Position numbers and translations under genes: made by a program | Shown here: piece after piece, positions 20,541 through 31,274 of the stretch | Layout: each line of letters begins with the position of its first letter | Position numbering within the stretch: position 1 is the first letter of the stretch | The notes under the pieces: generated by a model | What the model saw: only the letters and a program-made list of their open reading frames with translations | The model's database searches: none | What the model was told of the DNA's origin: nothing | NCBI GenBank assembly: GCA_039621445.1 | Contig: CP154955.1 | Location: forward strand, 61,163,564-61,227,563 | Length of the DNA: 64,000 nt | Direction: 5' to 3' | DNA from: Euglena gracilis | Taxonomy: Eukaryota > Euglenida > Euglenophyceae > Euglenales

Positions 20541-21349
20541 TTAACCCCCTGAAGAGAGATTTTTCTTAAGTTCTGTGTCCGGGGGGTGTGTCCCGACTGA
20601 CCCCCCCCCCTGGGGTTGGGGGATTGGGCTGAGTGGGTCCCCCGCTGGGCTTCGGCGCGAGTGCCGAAAAAAATTTTGGACCCAAAATTGACCCCCCAAA
20701 AATGGGTTCCCCTGAGCCCCCCCCCCCCAGAACCCCCCGGGGGTGTGTGGGTGGGTCTGGACCCCCCCCAAAATAGGTCTATTTCCTTCGCCCCCCAAGG
20801 GTGACAAACCGTTCAATTTGGGGTCAAAATGGCTGAATTGTGCAGAAAGTGGTCTTTTTCTGAGGTTGGTTCGATGCCCAGATGGCTCTTTGATGGAAAA
20901 TTGACGCCTTGAGAATTTGGGCTGACTGGAAACAGGCTGCTGGCTGCCCTCCCCCCCCCCCCCAAGGGGGTCCTGGCTGAACTGGGCCCGACTGGGGGTC
21001 AAACTGGGTGCCAAAAATGGAAAATGCAAAGTGTTCAAAAAAACTGCCAATTGTGCAAAAAAAAATCGATTTTTTTGTCCGAAAATTTGCCCTGGACAGC
21101 CCAAATCCGACCCATTTTCACCCATTATTGACCCATTTTTGCACCCCTGAAGGCCAAAAATCCGTTTCCATCCACCCAGCAGCTGAAAAATGAATAAAAT
21201 AATTAAAGAAAAATAACTAAAACTCATAGATGGGGGGAGGGGAAAAATAGGTGTCTGGAAAAAGGCTGCAGGTTGGATGCACCCAGCCAACCTGCAGCCT
21301 TTTTTCAGCCCGGGGGATGGGATCCACTCCGGCTTAAGCGACGCCCCGC
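20541..21349. mobile_element. MITE family B-like composite, about 0.8 kb
   Basis: Starts near GAGATTTTTCTTAAG and ends near GGCTTAAGCGACGCCCC, with CAGGCTGCTGGCTGCC and C/G-run palindromes inside. Terminal repeats are eroded and no target duplication is readable. An apparent 249-aa minus-strand frame is repeat-derived. Confidence 0.5.
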
Positions 21350-21649
21350 TGTAGCATTAACCTTGCTCACCCTGCTCCATTTTGGGGCTTTTGCCACGGT
21401 TGGTCATGCCCAGTGGGTTTTAATGCAAACTTGCCAGTTGCAGGAGGTCCGCAAAGGTCATGTCCAGGGCTTGAATGAGTGAAAACCCAAACAGGTTGAA
21501 AATTTTGGGGTGGCTGGACTTTCAAGAACTTGGGAATCAAGTATATGCTCAGTGTCGCCGAGATATTTCAAAACTTTTGCCCAATTTTCCAGCACATTTT
21601 TGGTCGACTGTGTTGTGTCGGATTTTTTTTTTGCCTCAGGACAGCCCTG
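21350..21649. mobile_element. MITE family A, degenerate copy
   Basis: Right end TTGCCTCAGGACAGCCCTG and core TTGAATGAGTGAAAACCC. The left end (near CGCCCCGCTG) is eroded. Contiguous with the previous element, suggesting nested insertion. Confidence 0.5.
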
Positions 21650-21989
21650 CTTCAAAATTGGTTCCCTGGTCTCAACCCCCCACTGTGAACTCTCCAAGTC
21701 TGGTGGGTCATCCAAGGGGGGTTATGTGTGTGGGGGAATTATACGTGAATCGTTGGTGAAAACCCGATGTTGGTGAAAACCCGATGCCCATAATCCCGCC
21801 CAAGTTTGTCTGCAATGATCGTCAAAATAATCTAATCAAATACCACAATTTCACATAAAATCATCAAAAAGCAGTTTGAGGGGGTTTCGCAGCCAAAAAA
21901 TTGCCTGGCACATTTTTCTCTGTCATATTGCTTTGCTGCCATTTTTTTTTATCCAATGGGCATCTAGGGATGGCTCGGTCGACCCCACC

Positions 21990-22230
21990 ATGCCATCTCA
22001 TGCAGCCCTTCACTGGCTGCCTCCCCCCCAATATCCAAGTGCCCATGCCTCCACCGACCGAACCGGACATTCCTGTCTCCCACCCTCCCCACCCCATCCG
22101 TGGTGGGCACCCCCTCCTGATGTGGAGGCGCCGCCAGGCGCCTGTCCCCCCCCACCCTGTGCTGCACACAGTGAAACCTTTTGACCCGAGTCATCCCGTG
22201 CATATCTGGTGCTTGTATCGCGGGCTATGA
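21990..22230 (+). CDS. Possible proline/histidine-rich exon (gene 2?)
   Basis: Open in two plus frames. One reads NIQVPMPPPTEPDIPVSHPP and runs to a TGA at 22,228-22,230; the other reads QYPSAHASTDRTGHSCLPPS. Both are proline-rich and moderately G/C-biased. Splice borders are not convincing. Listed because composition resembles the neighbouring Pro-rich exons. Confidence 0.3.
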
Positions 22231-22890
22231 AAATCGCCTCAATGGGTGTCTTGTACCTGGGGTTGTTTTGAAAACCTCCCCCCCCCCCCGGCTCATTGTC
22301 CCCCCCCCAGGCTCCTTAGTCCCCCTGGCATTGGGTCAACGTGCCCCCCCCCAAAGTTGGCCCCCAGCCTGTTGGGGACAACATGGCCCTAGCCAATGAG
22401 CTGAATGCAATTTGAGCGTGGTCAGGGTAGATGCAACACATTCGGCGGTCGAACTTTTGCACCCCAAGGATACGAAATAATTTGCCAAATACTATTTCCT
22501 CTCCAAAATATCCCCCCCCCCCAGGGTCGACTTCGGCCAACCAAATAATATTCCTGGGAGGGTTATGGGGTGGGGGAAATTTGAATGGGAAGATTGCTGT
22601 GGGAAAAATTCTGGACGAAATTTGCCCAAGGAGTTTCACCACCGTTTCAAGTTTCTGTCCAATTTTTGAATCCTTAATTTCTGAGAACCTCAAAAATGCT
22701 TCCTTGCGGATTTGTTATGTATGGGTTCACGCAGCGTGCAGAATTTTTATTCGCAATTTTTGTCAGCTGTACTTTTCTGACGCCCTTTGGACAATGCACA
22801 AAGCGTGGATCAGGAACATACAGTCATTTCGTCATAAGCTGCCCCCCCCCCCCCTGTGGCTGTGGGGGGTTGGTGGCAGGTTGGGAAGTT

Positions 22891-23168
22891 TTTTTTCCCT
22901 AAAGGACCGCCAAGGGCCGGCCAACGGCCGGATTGGGGCTCAACCGGGGTCAAAATTCAAAAGTCGACAAAGGCATTTTTTGCCGTTTTGGGTGGATGGG
23001 CGATGGTCCAAGAATTGTTTCCAGGAATGAACTTCTTTTTTCCAATGTCGACCCTTTTTTTGTCAATTTAATAAAATACGGCTTGGCCATTTGGCCATTT
23101 TTCTCCATTGATCTTTTATTGAATGTGCTGGGACGGGATTTTTTTCCTTTTGCTTAAGGACCGCCCTG
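22891..23168. mobile_element. MITE family A copy
   Basis: Right end TTTGCTTAAGGACCGCCCTG is intact. The left end is degenerate (CCCTAAAGGACCGCC). The core GGGTGGATGGGCGATGGTCC is well kept. No ORF. Confidence 0.75.
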
Positions 23169-24762
23169 CCCGCCTCCCTGCCTAGGTGGGGGTCGGCAGC
23201 CATTAAAGTGATTCGGAGCCGAAGGTTTTTGCTGTTTTTCTTCCCCACATTGGTGTCATTGTGCCTTCAATTCCACAGCGTTCGACCCCCCCCCACCCCC
23301 GGTTGGTTTTCCCCAAAAAAAATCAAAAATTGGAATTCTGGTTTTCCAAAAATAATCAATCATTGGAATCCTCAGCGTGTGAATGGGTTGTGTTAATTTC
23401 ACATACACGTGGTACTCCTGGCATTTTTGTGGAGCAAAGGCGATACCGCCCCGCATTTTACGCAAATTGTGAGCAGCGCAGCCGCCTGCATTCGCGCGAC
23501 CCAACGAACCCCCCCTCACTTCAGGGCTCGAATCCTAAATGGGTGCAGGTTCGACCCATGACGCCTGACATTTGGCGGGTCTCGAAGCCCCGGCACGAGG
23601 GCTTGGTCCCCAGAGGAGGTGGGGAGGCCTCTCCTGGGGGTGCCCCACTCAGCTCGGACCAACCACATAAGAAATCCACATTTCTGCGAACAAGATGAGG
23701 TGCGCAACGAAAATTTGGCATAAAATTGGTATTTGGCCACTACTGAAGGCCGCCGAAGGTGATAGGGGCCATCCGAAAATGTTTGATCCCCCCCAAAATA
23801 TAAAGTCCCCCATGAGGGTCTTGAAATCCCGTCCAAATATAAAGCCAGGGGGGGGGCTTTATATTTGGGGGGGTTTAGGGCACTTGGTCAAAAGTGCCTA
23901 GCAGGCACTCTGGCGCCAAAGGCGCCGGAAGGCCTTTCAAGGAAAATGGCCTATTTCTGAGAAAAGTTCCTGGGCACAGGCCGAATCTGACATCCCCGGG
24001 GGGTACTGCCTGCCTGGGCAGGCACTCAAGGGCACTCCGGACCCCCCCCAGGTTGGTAAAAAAAACAGCCTGGCCTAAACCCGCCCCCCCGAATAACCTG
24101 GCGGGGCCCTTGCTCCTGGCAGTGGCCGAATAACTTGGCGGGGGGCCAGGCAAAAAAATTGCCCCAGTAATTTGGCAGCCCCATTTTAAGGCAAAAGCCG
24201 CTTACGATACTGAAAAAAGGGGCCAAATAGCCTGGCAGAGGGGAAGGCCAAAACCGGTTCCAACAACTTGGTTATTTGGGTTAACAACAGGTTATTTGGG
24301 GAGAGGGTTTAGACAATGATGATACGTGTCAACATGCAGATGACATAGGGTGAAATCGGACGGTTTTTTTGTTGCATGAAAATCACAGAAATTGCGAAAA
24401 AAATCACGAATGAGGATTTGGGGGACTCAGCATGCAAGAGATTTACCCATCTCCCGTTGGGGGGGGGGGGCGAATGGCTGGCTTTTTTGCTTACAGCTCC
24501 CCAGAGCCGGGATCCCATTCCCCGAAGGCACAAAATTTTTTGAAAATTTTACCAAAATCCATTGGTTTTGAGCCGCTTTGGCTCGAGTGGACAGAGTGAA
24601 TGACCCCCCCCCCCCAAGGGGGAGGAAATGGGTTGACGCGCAAAAAAAAAAACCAGCGAATGAGTGGTGCCTGGTAGGCAATCCCGTATGGTTGGGGGGT
24701 GCGAGAGGTTGGCAAGGAGGAGAGAGGTCGGCAACGGCAACACGCGGAGTGGGGCGCCGCAG
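23169..24762. other. Non-coding region with word repeats
   Basis: At 23,788-23,880 an AAATATAAAG word module is present in inverted orientation relative to 41,404-41,480 (shared CCCTCATG/AAGACCCTCA spacer). At 23,895-24,060 the GGCACTC repeat seen at 18,050 recurs, including GGCGCCAAAGGCGCC. AATAACTTGGCGGGG/AATTTGGCAG units repeat at 24,090-24,250. No convincing exon. Confidence 0.5.
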
Positions 24763-24917
24763 CGGACCCCTTACCACGGCGGCGGCGGCCCATACCTGTG
24801 CCCTCGCCCCCGTCCGCTGTACATTTGCCCCCCGGTTGCTGCCCCCTTACGCTTATCCCCCGCGCCGGGCTTCCCGCCGAGTCCTGCTCCCCATGACCCC
24901 CCGGCTAGCCCGCCATG
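24763..24917 (+). CDS. Coding exon, proline-rich (gene 2)
   Basis: Acceptor GGGGCGCCGCAG, phase 0, and donor GTGATG leaving in phase 2. Nearly all codons end in C or G: RTPYHGGGGPYLCPRPRPLY then ICPPVAAPLRLSPAPGFPP and further prolines. A disordered or cytoplasmic proline-rich tail is likely. The exit phase matches the entry phase of the 26,433 exon, so the 25,588 segment may be skipped or false. Confidence 0.65.
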
Positions 24918-25149
24918 GTGATGACCCCGTTGCCCACAAAGCGCCGGACGGCGTGGGGGAGGGTCCCTCCCCTCACCCAACGTCAAGGTTTTGCTTCGTC
25001 ATCATGACATCGCAACAGGGAGGGAGCACAGATTTTAACTCGGCGTTGGCGATTTTCTTGCATCCACTCATGTGTTGTATATGTATTTGGCAATTGTGGT
25101 TATAGAAAAATCGGTGTGCCAATGGCCACATCAATGTCAAACACATTTA

Positions 25150-25527
25150 CAGTGTGGGCAAAAAATGGGAAACAATATTATGGAAAAATATGGAAATTTT
25201 TATTTCTAAAAATAATATAGAAAAATTCAAATTTTCACCGGAAATGGTGGGATTTTTTCCCCCGTTTGTAATGAAATTTTTTTTGGCAATGAGTCAAGTC
25301 AAAGAAATGGTCAAAAATGTATTTCTGGTTATTTCTCTTTTGCAATTTTCATTTCAAAATAAACCCAAAAATTGACAACGTCACATAACCCCATTTTTGT
25401 GTGTGAAATTTGATTACCACTGAGAGTTGCCGCCCAAAGGGCGACTGGACAAAAGTGCAGGGAAGAATTGCAGGGAATCGAGGTTGTTTCCCATAATTTT
25501 TGTCTCCTGTACGTTTTATCTGCACTG
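25150..25527. mobile_element. Tc1/mariner-like MITE flanked by TA
   Basis: CAGTGTGGGCAAAAAATGGG at the left; the right end, CATAATTTTTGTC ... TGCACTG, is the inverse. TA dinucleotides flank both ends (25,148-25,149 and 25,528-25,529), as expected for Tc1/mariner insertion. 378 bp, AT-rich, no ORF. Related to the partial element at the window's left edge. Confidence 0.8.
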
Positions 25528-25587
25528 TAAGTTAATGGGATTTGTCTGGCTACCGTTTCCGGCGAAGTTTTTGAAGCCGAGGCCCAG

Positions 25588-25690
25588 TTTTCCCAACCCT
25601 GCCGCAAATGACCTGTTCCGATGCTTTGTGGCTCCACGTGCCCCCCGGCACCTATCCCCCCTACAAGCCCCTCCAGCCGCCCCCAAAACT
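25588..25690 (+). CDS. Coding exon candidate, proline/tyrosine-rich (gene 2)
   Basis: Acceptor GAAGCCGAGGCCCAG. The frame entered after 2 nt reads FPTLPQMTCSDALW then LHVPPGTYPPYKPLQPPPK, with a striking run of C/G-ending codons (CAC GTG CCC CCC GGC ACC TAT CCC). A competing frame is also open. The donor is uncertain (GTGTGTACG after a T run). Phase does not match the 24,763 exon. Confidence 0.5.
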
Positions 25691-26007
25691 TTTTTTTGTG
25701 TGTACGAGGCTGAATTTTAAGGATCGACCCACCCCTGGGGGTGCATACCTGGGCAGGCACTCAAAGGCACCCAGATCCGACCCCTAGCTGCCCCCACTCC
25801 AGGGAGCAGCTCGGGCAGAATGTGCTTGGACAGCAAAACTTTGTTTTTTTTGTGTTTTTTCCCAACTTGACTCAGGACTGCCCTGTGTGATGGTTTTGCC
25901 CCTCAAGGTATCAGAATCTGCGGCTGTCGGTGACCCTGACCAATCTGGTGTTGACTTCCTGAGCATTTACTCCGACTCTTTCTGCCGCAATTCCACGTGT
26001 TTCCCTC

Positions 26008-26275
26008 ATTGGCGGTCCATAAGGAGCAGGATTCTTTTCCCGCTATGGATCGCCCCCTAAGGACTGCCCTAAGGGCTAAAGCTGCCCGGCCTAAAGCTGG
26101 TCAAGCCAACGGCCGGTGGGTGGATGGGGGAGGGTCCAAGGATGCCACATATCACCTTTTTTGCCCTGAAGTCCACCTGTTTTTGCCACAATATGGCCAT
26201 TTTTTAGCCATTATTCCGCTGCATTTTGCATTGAATGTGCTGAGACGGGAACTTTCTTTCTTTAACGCCCTGACG
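26008..26275. mobile_element. MITE family A copy
   Basis: Left GGCGGTCCATAAGGAGCAGG and right TTTAACGCCCTGACG are eroded termini. The core GGTGGATGGGGGAGGGTCCA and TGCATTGAATGTGCTGAGAC are preserved. No ORF. Confidence 0.65.
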
Positions 26276-26432
26276 ATCTTCTTCCGGGGGGCTGTTTGGA
26301 CTGGGGTGTTTCTAATCCATCACATTCTATCCTCCAGATTGCCCCCCGATTGAATAATAAATAAGAACGCGAAGCAAATCACATCTCAATAACAACTCAC
26401 CAAATGAATATCAGACCACCCTCCAACGGCAG

Positions 26433-26571
26433 TACCCCTGGTCTCATCCCGGCTGGAGGGGCTCCGCCGCATATAAGAGACCCCGGGGCCCCACCCCTCC
26501 ACCTGCTCCTTGGCCTCCCCGTCCGCCCCTACGCGGTGGGCGGGGAGGCGGCTGCTCCCCATCAGCCACTC
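26433..26571 (+). CDS. Coding exon, proline-rich (gene 2)
   Basis: Acceptor CCTCCAACGGCAG, entry in phase 2, donor GTTACG, exit phase 0. The frame reads TPGLIPAGGAPPHIRDPGAP then PLHLLLGLPVRPYAVGGEAA, strongly G/C in third positions. Together with 24,763 it forms a Pro/Gly-rich C-terminal region. The terminal exon of gene 2 was not found. Confidence 0.6.
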
Positions 26572-27954
26572 GTTACGCATTTCATTTTGATGCCGGCGTT
26601 TTGCTTGCAACCGACGGGTCTGGGAGGAACCAGGGAGTGACGTTGGAGTGACGTTTGCAGGGCATTTCCTTTCACAGGTACCCCCTTGCAAACTGTCTTC
26701 TGACGTCTGTACCCACTTTTGACCTGTCTCTTAAACGACTCCCCCAAACCTTGTTTTCTCATTCTTATTCTTTTTTTTGGCAGGTGAAAAAACGAGCGCC
26801 TTTTTGCTTTTCACTAATACAAAAAAATAATGCCTTTTAAATTGTCATGTCAGTTTGGGTGGCTGAAAGTTATGCAAGCAGAAATTATTTGGATTACAAC
26901 AACCCAAAGACTGCAAATTAAAGTATTGATGAAAGCGGTGGGTGGTTTAAAGGGGGAGGTTGATTTTTTCTGACCATTGGTCTACTCCGCTCCAATTGAA
27001 CCGTTTTTGCAAATGAATTCGTACCCACAGAATCATACCTCAGGTGCTCATGTACCCTCACCCCTCCCCCCCAATTTGCCCCCCCCCCCAATTGGCTACT
27101 TGGCCTCCGGGATGGAAGATGGAAGATGGGCCAACTTTGGCAAGGCCGCGAAATGGGCTCAAAAAACCTCCAAAAACGCCCGTTTCGAAAATTTTTAAAA
27201 TTTGCCGGACAAAACTTTCATGACAAATCCAGCCATGTCCACCGACCAATTTCGCACCGGTAATTAGGGGGTTGGGGTCCTTGAGCCCCCCCCCCCCCCT
27301 CCTAATTGGCTAATGGGCGGTCTGAAGTGGGCTGGCGGGGGAAATTTTGGGTCAAATAGTAGACTTTTTTTGCATAATTGGCATTGTTTTGAGGTAATTT
27401 TGCAGTTTGAATTTTTTTTTGCTACCCAGTTCTGTCTGGGATCCCCGTTGAGGGGGGAGTCAGCAGGCAGCCTTTTTGTTTGAACTTTGGCATCTACGCT
27501 GCCAAAGTCCACAGAAGCCACCCAAACATTTTGTTTGTCCACCCCCAAATATGATCTCCGACACTGAAGGGCTTGAAATTTCGCGCGCCAATATGAAGCC
27601 CAGAGGGGCTTTGTTTTGGGTTTGTTTTGTTTTGGGAATAATTATCATTCGAGTTGAACAGGGATGGATGGGAAGCCCTTCGGTTTTGAGGCAGGTGGTA
27701 GGGGGGGTCCCGATTGCCCTGGGGGGAGTAAGGTTGCAGGGGGTCCAGAACCCCCCCAAGATGGTGGGAGGGGTGTCCAGACCCCCCCCCTTCTTGGCAG
27801 GTTCCCAAAATAGTGAAAAATTTCTTTTGGCGCTCTGGAAAATGAACCAAAACGCCCTTTTCCCTCTCTCTTGCACATATTGCACATTTTTTGATTTTTT
27901 TGGTGTTTTCTGCAAAAAAATACGTTCAAAAAATGGGCATCGTTGGATAAACCT
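26572..27954. other. Non-coding region
   Basis: AT-rich spacer with C runs at 27,065 and 27,285 and the repeated phrase CAATTGGCTACTTGGC / TAATTGGCTAATGGGC, suggesting a further word-type inverted repeat at about 27,060-27,325. No convincing exon. Confidence 0.4.
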
Positions 27955-28345
27955 CCCCAAACAATACCCCCCGGGATATTATTTTTTCGCCCGAAGTCCC
28001 GACCCGAGGGGGGGTAATATTTTGGGGGGGGTATTATTTCCCCAAAATTTTCGAAATTTTTCGAAGTCCCGTACGAGCAAAAATAGCGCCAAAACCCCCT
28101 TTGGGGTCATTTTTTGTACTTTCTTCTGAAATTTACTTTTTTTTTTAGAGGTCAAAAAAAATGATCCAGAAATATCATTTTTTTTTCGTAATTTGTTGTC
28201 AGAAAATGTGCTTTATACCTACATTTTCAGGTCAAAATCCGGGCCTTCGGCCGGAAACCGGGGGGGGGGGGGGATTATTTCGGTCGCCGAAGTCGGACCC
28301 CAAGGGGGGGTATTATTTGGGGGGGTATTATTTGGGGGGAGGGTT
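27955..28345. mobile_element. Word-type repeat (word GGTATTATTT)
   Basis: Two direct modules at 27,967-28,040 and 28,262-28,345: the word, then a spacer containing GAAGTCCCGACCC or GAAGTCGGACCCC, a G7 run and the word again. The inverted copy at 58,135-58,400 shares the interior (CCCCTTTGGGGTCATTTTTT). No ORF. Confidence 0.7.
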
Positions 28346-28717
28346 TATATTTTCAAAGAAATATCAGGGATTGTTCAACAATTTTGGCCTGTGCCCGTCC
28401 CCAAAGCCGATAGTTTTCCGGCCCCCTTCAGTTTCGAGGAAGGAGGGGGGGTCCGATCCCCCCCAAGGCTTCCCACACATCGCTGGACGTGGGAGACGGA
28501 GAGAGGTGGGGGGGGGTGGGAGAGTGGTCTGCCGGCAGTTTCAGGAGGGCCCAGGACAGCTCAGCTGTGTGTTTTGTTTCTCGAAGCCGGAGATGGTGGG
28601 CAGGACCCCACCCCTGGCTGATGATCACCTCAATGGTTGAAACCCTCGCGAACACAGCAAGACAGGTGCTGGATGTCGCCTCACCCTAAGGGGACGCTAC
28701 CGGGAAGTTTTAGCCAT

Positions 28718-28965
28718 CCAGCAGCCTTTTCGTATTCTGGATTCCTCCCCCATCAACCAATTTTCATTATTGACAAAAGCTTTGACAAAAGCTGAACAAA
28801 AGCAGTGCCAAAACGGCAAAAATTATGGGATACAAATGGTCGAAAATTGGTCAAGAAAGGGCTGCCAAGCAGAAATTGTGGCCAGAAGGGCAGAACTCTT
28901 CAGTATTATTGAGTGGCTGATTTAGGCAGTTCTTGCTTGTTTCCAGTATACAGGTCGAATTCAGT
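28718..28965. repeat. Dispersed repeat F, copy 1
   Basis: About 240 bp beginning CCAGCAGCCTTTTCGTATTC, with TTGGTCAAGAAAGGGCTGCC and CAGTATTATTGAGTGGC. Repeated in the same orientation at 30,738-30,975. The decayed Tc1 transposase lies between the two copies. Confidence 0.75.
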
Positions 28966-29123
28966 AAAAAAGTACCCCCACCCAGTTCACAAAAAAAATA
29001 CCCCCCCCCCTGGATGAAATACCTGCAATTGCAGAGGAGCAGAATGTCCGGACCTTTCTTTACCAATGCGATGCCAATGCAACAGAACAGTGACGAGGGT
29101 GCACTGTGCCTCTCTGGCACACG

Positions 29124-30079
29124 CTAATAAAGGGTGTGCCCTCCACGCGACGCAATGACTGCCTTCATGCGATTAGGCATCACCTCCCCCAGGTGGGGGA
29201 CGGTTGCACTTGCATAGTGACGTGCTCCACACGTTGATGAGAGCAGCGTAGGCTGGGCTGGGCACTGGACTGCAGCGGGTGAAGTCGCAGGTGCGCATTC
29301 TGATTTGCTCAATGACTTGAGCTGCAGGGGGGCAGTTCCCCTGTCGCTGAAGGACATGGATTCGTGCCTTGACTCCTGCCGTCGCTCTGCCCAGGTTTTT
29401 CACGCTGCTGCAGGTGTCGTGTTTCAGGGTGTGGTCTGGTCCAGCGGCATTGTTGCCAAGGGGTTATTCTGTTGGTCCCCCCCACACACCCATGTTCTGC
29501 AAGCCCGAAACCACATCATAGCGGTGCACAGCTCGGATTCAGGGCAGGCAAACAACAGGCCACGCCCAGTACCTCCTTCAACATCAATGCGCGTGTGCGC
29601 GTTCCCCCTTCCCACAGCCTGTGTGCATTCCAAAAAATGCGCACCTGCGCATTCTTTTGGGTTTCCAAAAAACGTGCAGGTGCGCATTCTTCGGCCTTGA
29701 TACTCAGTACCAACTTTATGGTCTTGACCTTGGGAGGGCTGTGTCTCTATTGCAGCAAGGAGCTCCTTCCCACACTCATCCCGGCTTCACCAGGTACTGC
29801 CCCCGGAAGCCATCAGCACACATTGGTAAACACAAGGTGGCACACCCAGGTCCAGGTTGGCCTGCGTTGCCCGTGTTCCGCATGTCGTGTGGAGTGTGCC
29901 GAGTGTGTGTCCAGCCACGCACTGTTCCACAGTCGTCGCGAAACAGCTGCAAACGGCATCATACGGAGTTGAAGCAATATACAAGGGGGTGGTCCCTGTG
30001 GTCGTGTAACGTCCAAACAGCTCATTTTTGTGGTGTTTTCCCCCAGTCTGGAAGAGACATCAAACCGTCCAGAATGCAC
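29124..30079 (-). pseudogene. Decayed Tc1/mariner-family transposase
   Basis: On the minus strand the C-terminus reads MPNRMKAVIASRGGHTLY then stop (about 29,124-29,180), matching the Tc1 ending of the type 'MPxRxxAVIxxxGGHTxY'. Upstream, in another frame (about 29,820-29,960), AVSRRLW, STRHAEHGQRRPTWTWV and CHLVFTN resemble the segment before the first catalytic Asp, where Tc1 proteins have 'VLFTDE'; Asp is replaced by Asn. Several frameshifts lie between. The span of about 950 bp is slightly less than a full transposase gene. Inactive by inspection. Confidence 0.65.
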
Positions 30080-30369
30080 ACCTGCGCACTCCGCTTCGGA
30101 ATGCGCGGATGCGCATTTTCAATAAACTGCCAGAATTTTGTGACTCAACAAGAAAAAGGCATTCCCGGCCGTCTAAGACTATGGGGGGGGGGGATCGGCG
30201 AGCAGCCTTGTTTCCCCGCCTCCCAAATGCTCCAGTCCCCCCTGCAACCAGATGGCTGCTTCCGGCGGATGGGCTTCCCAAAGTCCATTCTCCAATGAGG
30301 ATTCTTTTTAACCTGGGGGGGGGGGTCTGGGGCGGAACCCATCACGGGGGTTCCCTTGCCAGGGCAAGC

Positions 30370-30475
30370 ACCTCCAGCGACAAATCCTGACAAACCCCGA
30401 CAAACCCGACAAATCCTGACAAGTCCCAACAAGTCCTGCCAAGTCCCGACAAATCCTGACAAACCCCGACAGAAC
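30370..30475. repeat. CGACAAATCCTGACAA minisatellite
   Basis: About nine imperfect 10-11-bp units of the type CGACAAACCC/TGACAAGTCC. Confidence 0.9.
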
Positions 30476-30549
30476 CACCAATATGCCAAGTGTCTGGGGG
30501 TGCCTGGCCGGGGGGGGGGGAGTGTGGGGATGGGAGCTTTTGGGACCTG

Positions 30550-30731
30550 CCCGCCCTCTGCCAGGTTTCGCCCGTCCTCCGGTTGGCTCGGCCCCGCTCT
30601 GGTCGGCGCCGTCTGAGCCGGCGGGGGAGGAGGGCTTGGCCGGCGGCGGCTCTGCCTCGGGTCGGTGGCCCGCGCCCGGCCGGCGCTGTCTTGCCCAGGC
30701 CCCCGCTGACCCACGGAGCCCCGCTCGGTAG
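30550..30731 (+). CDS. Possible GC-rich exon
   Basis: Acceptor GCCCTCTGCCAG at about 30,561. All plus frames and one minus frame are open through about 170 bp of very high GC. The most protein-like reading is FARPPVGSAPLWSAPSEPAG, running to TAG at 30,729-30,731. Strand and frame uncertain. Confidence 0.3.
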
Positions 30732-30737
30732 GCTATC

Positions 30738-30975
30738 CAGCCTTTTCCTATTCTGGATTCCTCCCCCATCAATCAATTTTAATTGACAAAAGCCTTGACA
30801 AATGCGGGACAAAAAAAGCAGTGCCAAAACAGCAAAAAGATGGGATAAGAATGGTCGAAAATTGGTCAAGAAAGGGCTGCCAAGCAGAATTGTGGCCAGA
30901 AGGGCAGAACCCTTCAGTATTATTGATTGGCCGATATAGGCAGTTCCTGCTTATTTCCTGTCCGGTCGGGCCCAA
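30738..30975. repeat. Dispersed repeat F, copy 2
   Basis: Direct repeat of 28,718-28,965 (shared TATTCTGGATTCCTCCCCCA, AAATTGGTCAAGAAAGGGC, TCAGTATTATTGA). Confidence 0.75.
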
Positions 30976-31058
30976 TTCCAGCCAGACGAGGAACTATGGG
31001 GCGATTGGCCAAATATTCCAATGTGGCCTCACGGTTCCGCGGCTTAGGTAAACCCGGG

Positions 31059-31274
31059 TCACCAAGTCTCGGCCTTAGGGCGGGTGGCGGGTGGGTAGTG
31101 TGCAGCTGGGTACCAGTAGTTCCTCACGTACTGGTACCTGCGCTCCATGCGCTGTCCGGGGTTGGTTTGGGGGGTCCACTGCCTCGCGGGTGGGTCCCTC
31201 TCTGCTGGCTTCCCCTTTGGGGTTGGGTTGCTGGGGGGTGCGCTCCTACTAGGCCGGCGAGCCCGAAGGCCCCC
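31059..31274 (-). CDS. Terminal exon of a minus-strand gene, unknown protein
   Basis: On the minus strand an acceptor GGGGGACATGGCAG precedes about 70 codons ending TGA at 31,061-31,059. The last part reads RMERRYQYVRNYWYPAAHYP then PATRPKAETW, with almost exclusively G/C third positions; upstream PKGKPAERDPPARQWTPQTN is basic and polar. No competing open frame has this bias. The Tyr-rich tail is distinctive but I do not recognise it. Upstream exons would lie at higher coordinates; a candidate is the ambiguous segment at 34,100-34,217. Confidence 0.65.
   Translation of the reverse strand, partial: GGLRARRPSRSAPPSNPTPKGKPAERDPPARQWTPQTNPGQRMERRYQYVRNYWYPAAHYPPATRPKAETW

Noticed and set aside
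20541-21290. 249-codon minus-strand frame rich in Pro/Gly
   Set aside because: Coincides with a family-B-like MITE composite. Prolines come from C runs and no homology is evident.
23520-23580. Internal Pol III B-box-like motifs (GGTTCGACCC)
   Set aside because: No matching acceptor, D arm or anticodon arm around them, so not a tRNA.
30370-30475. CRISPR-like array
   Set aside because: Units are 10-11 bp, contiguous, without spacers, and the genome is eukaryotic: a minisatellite.
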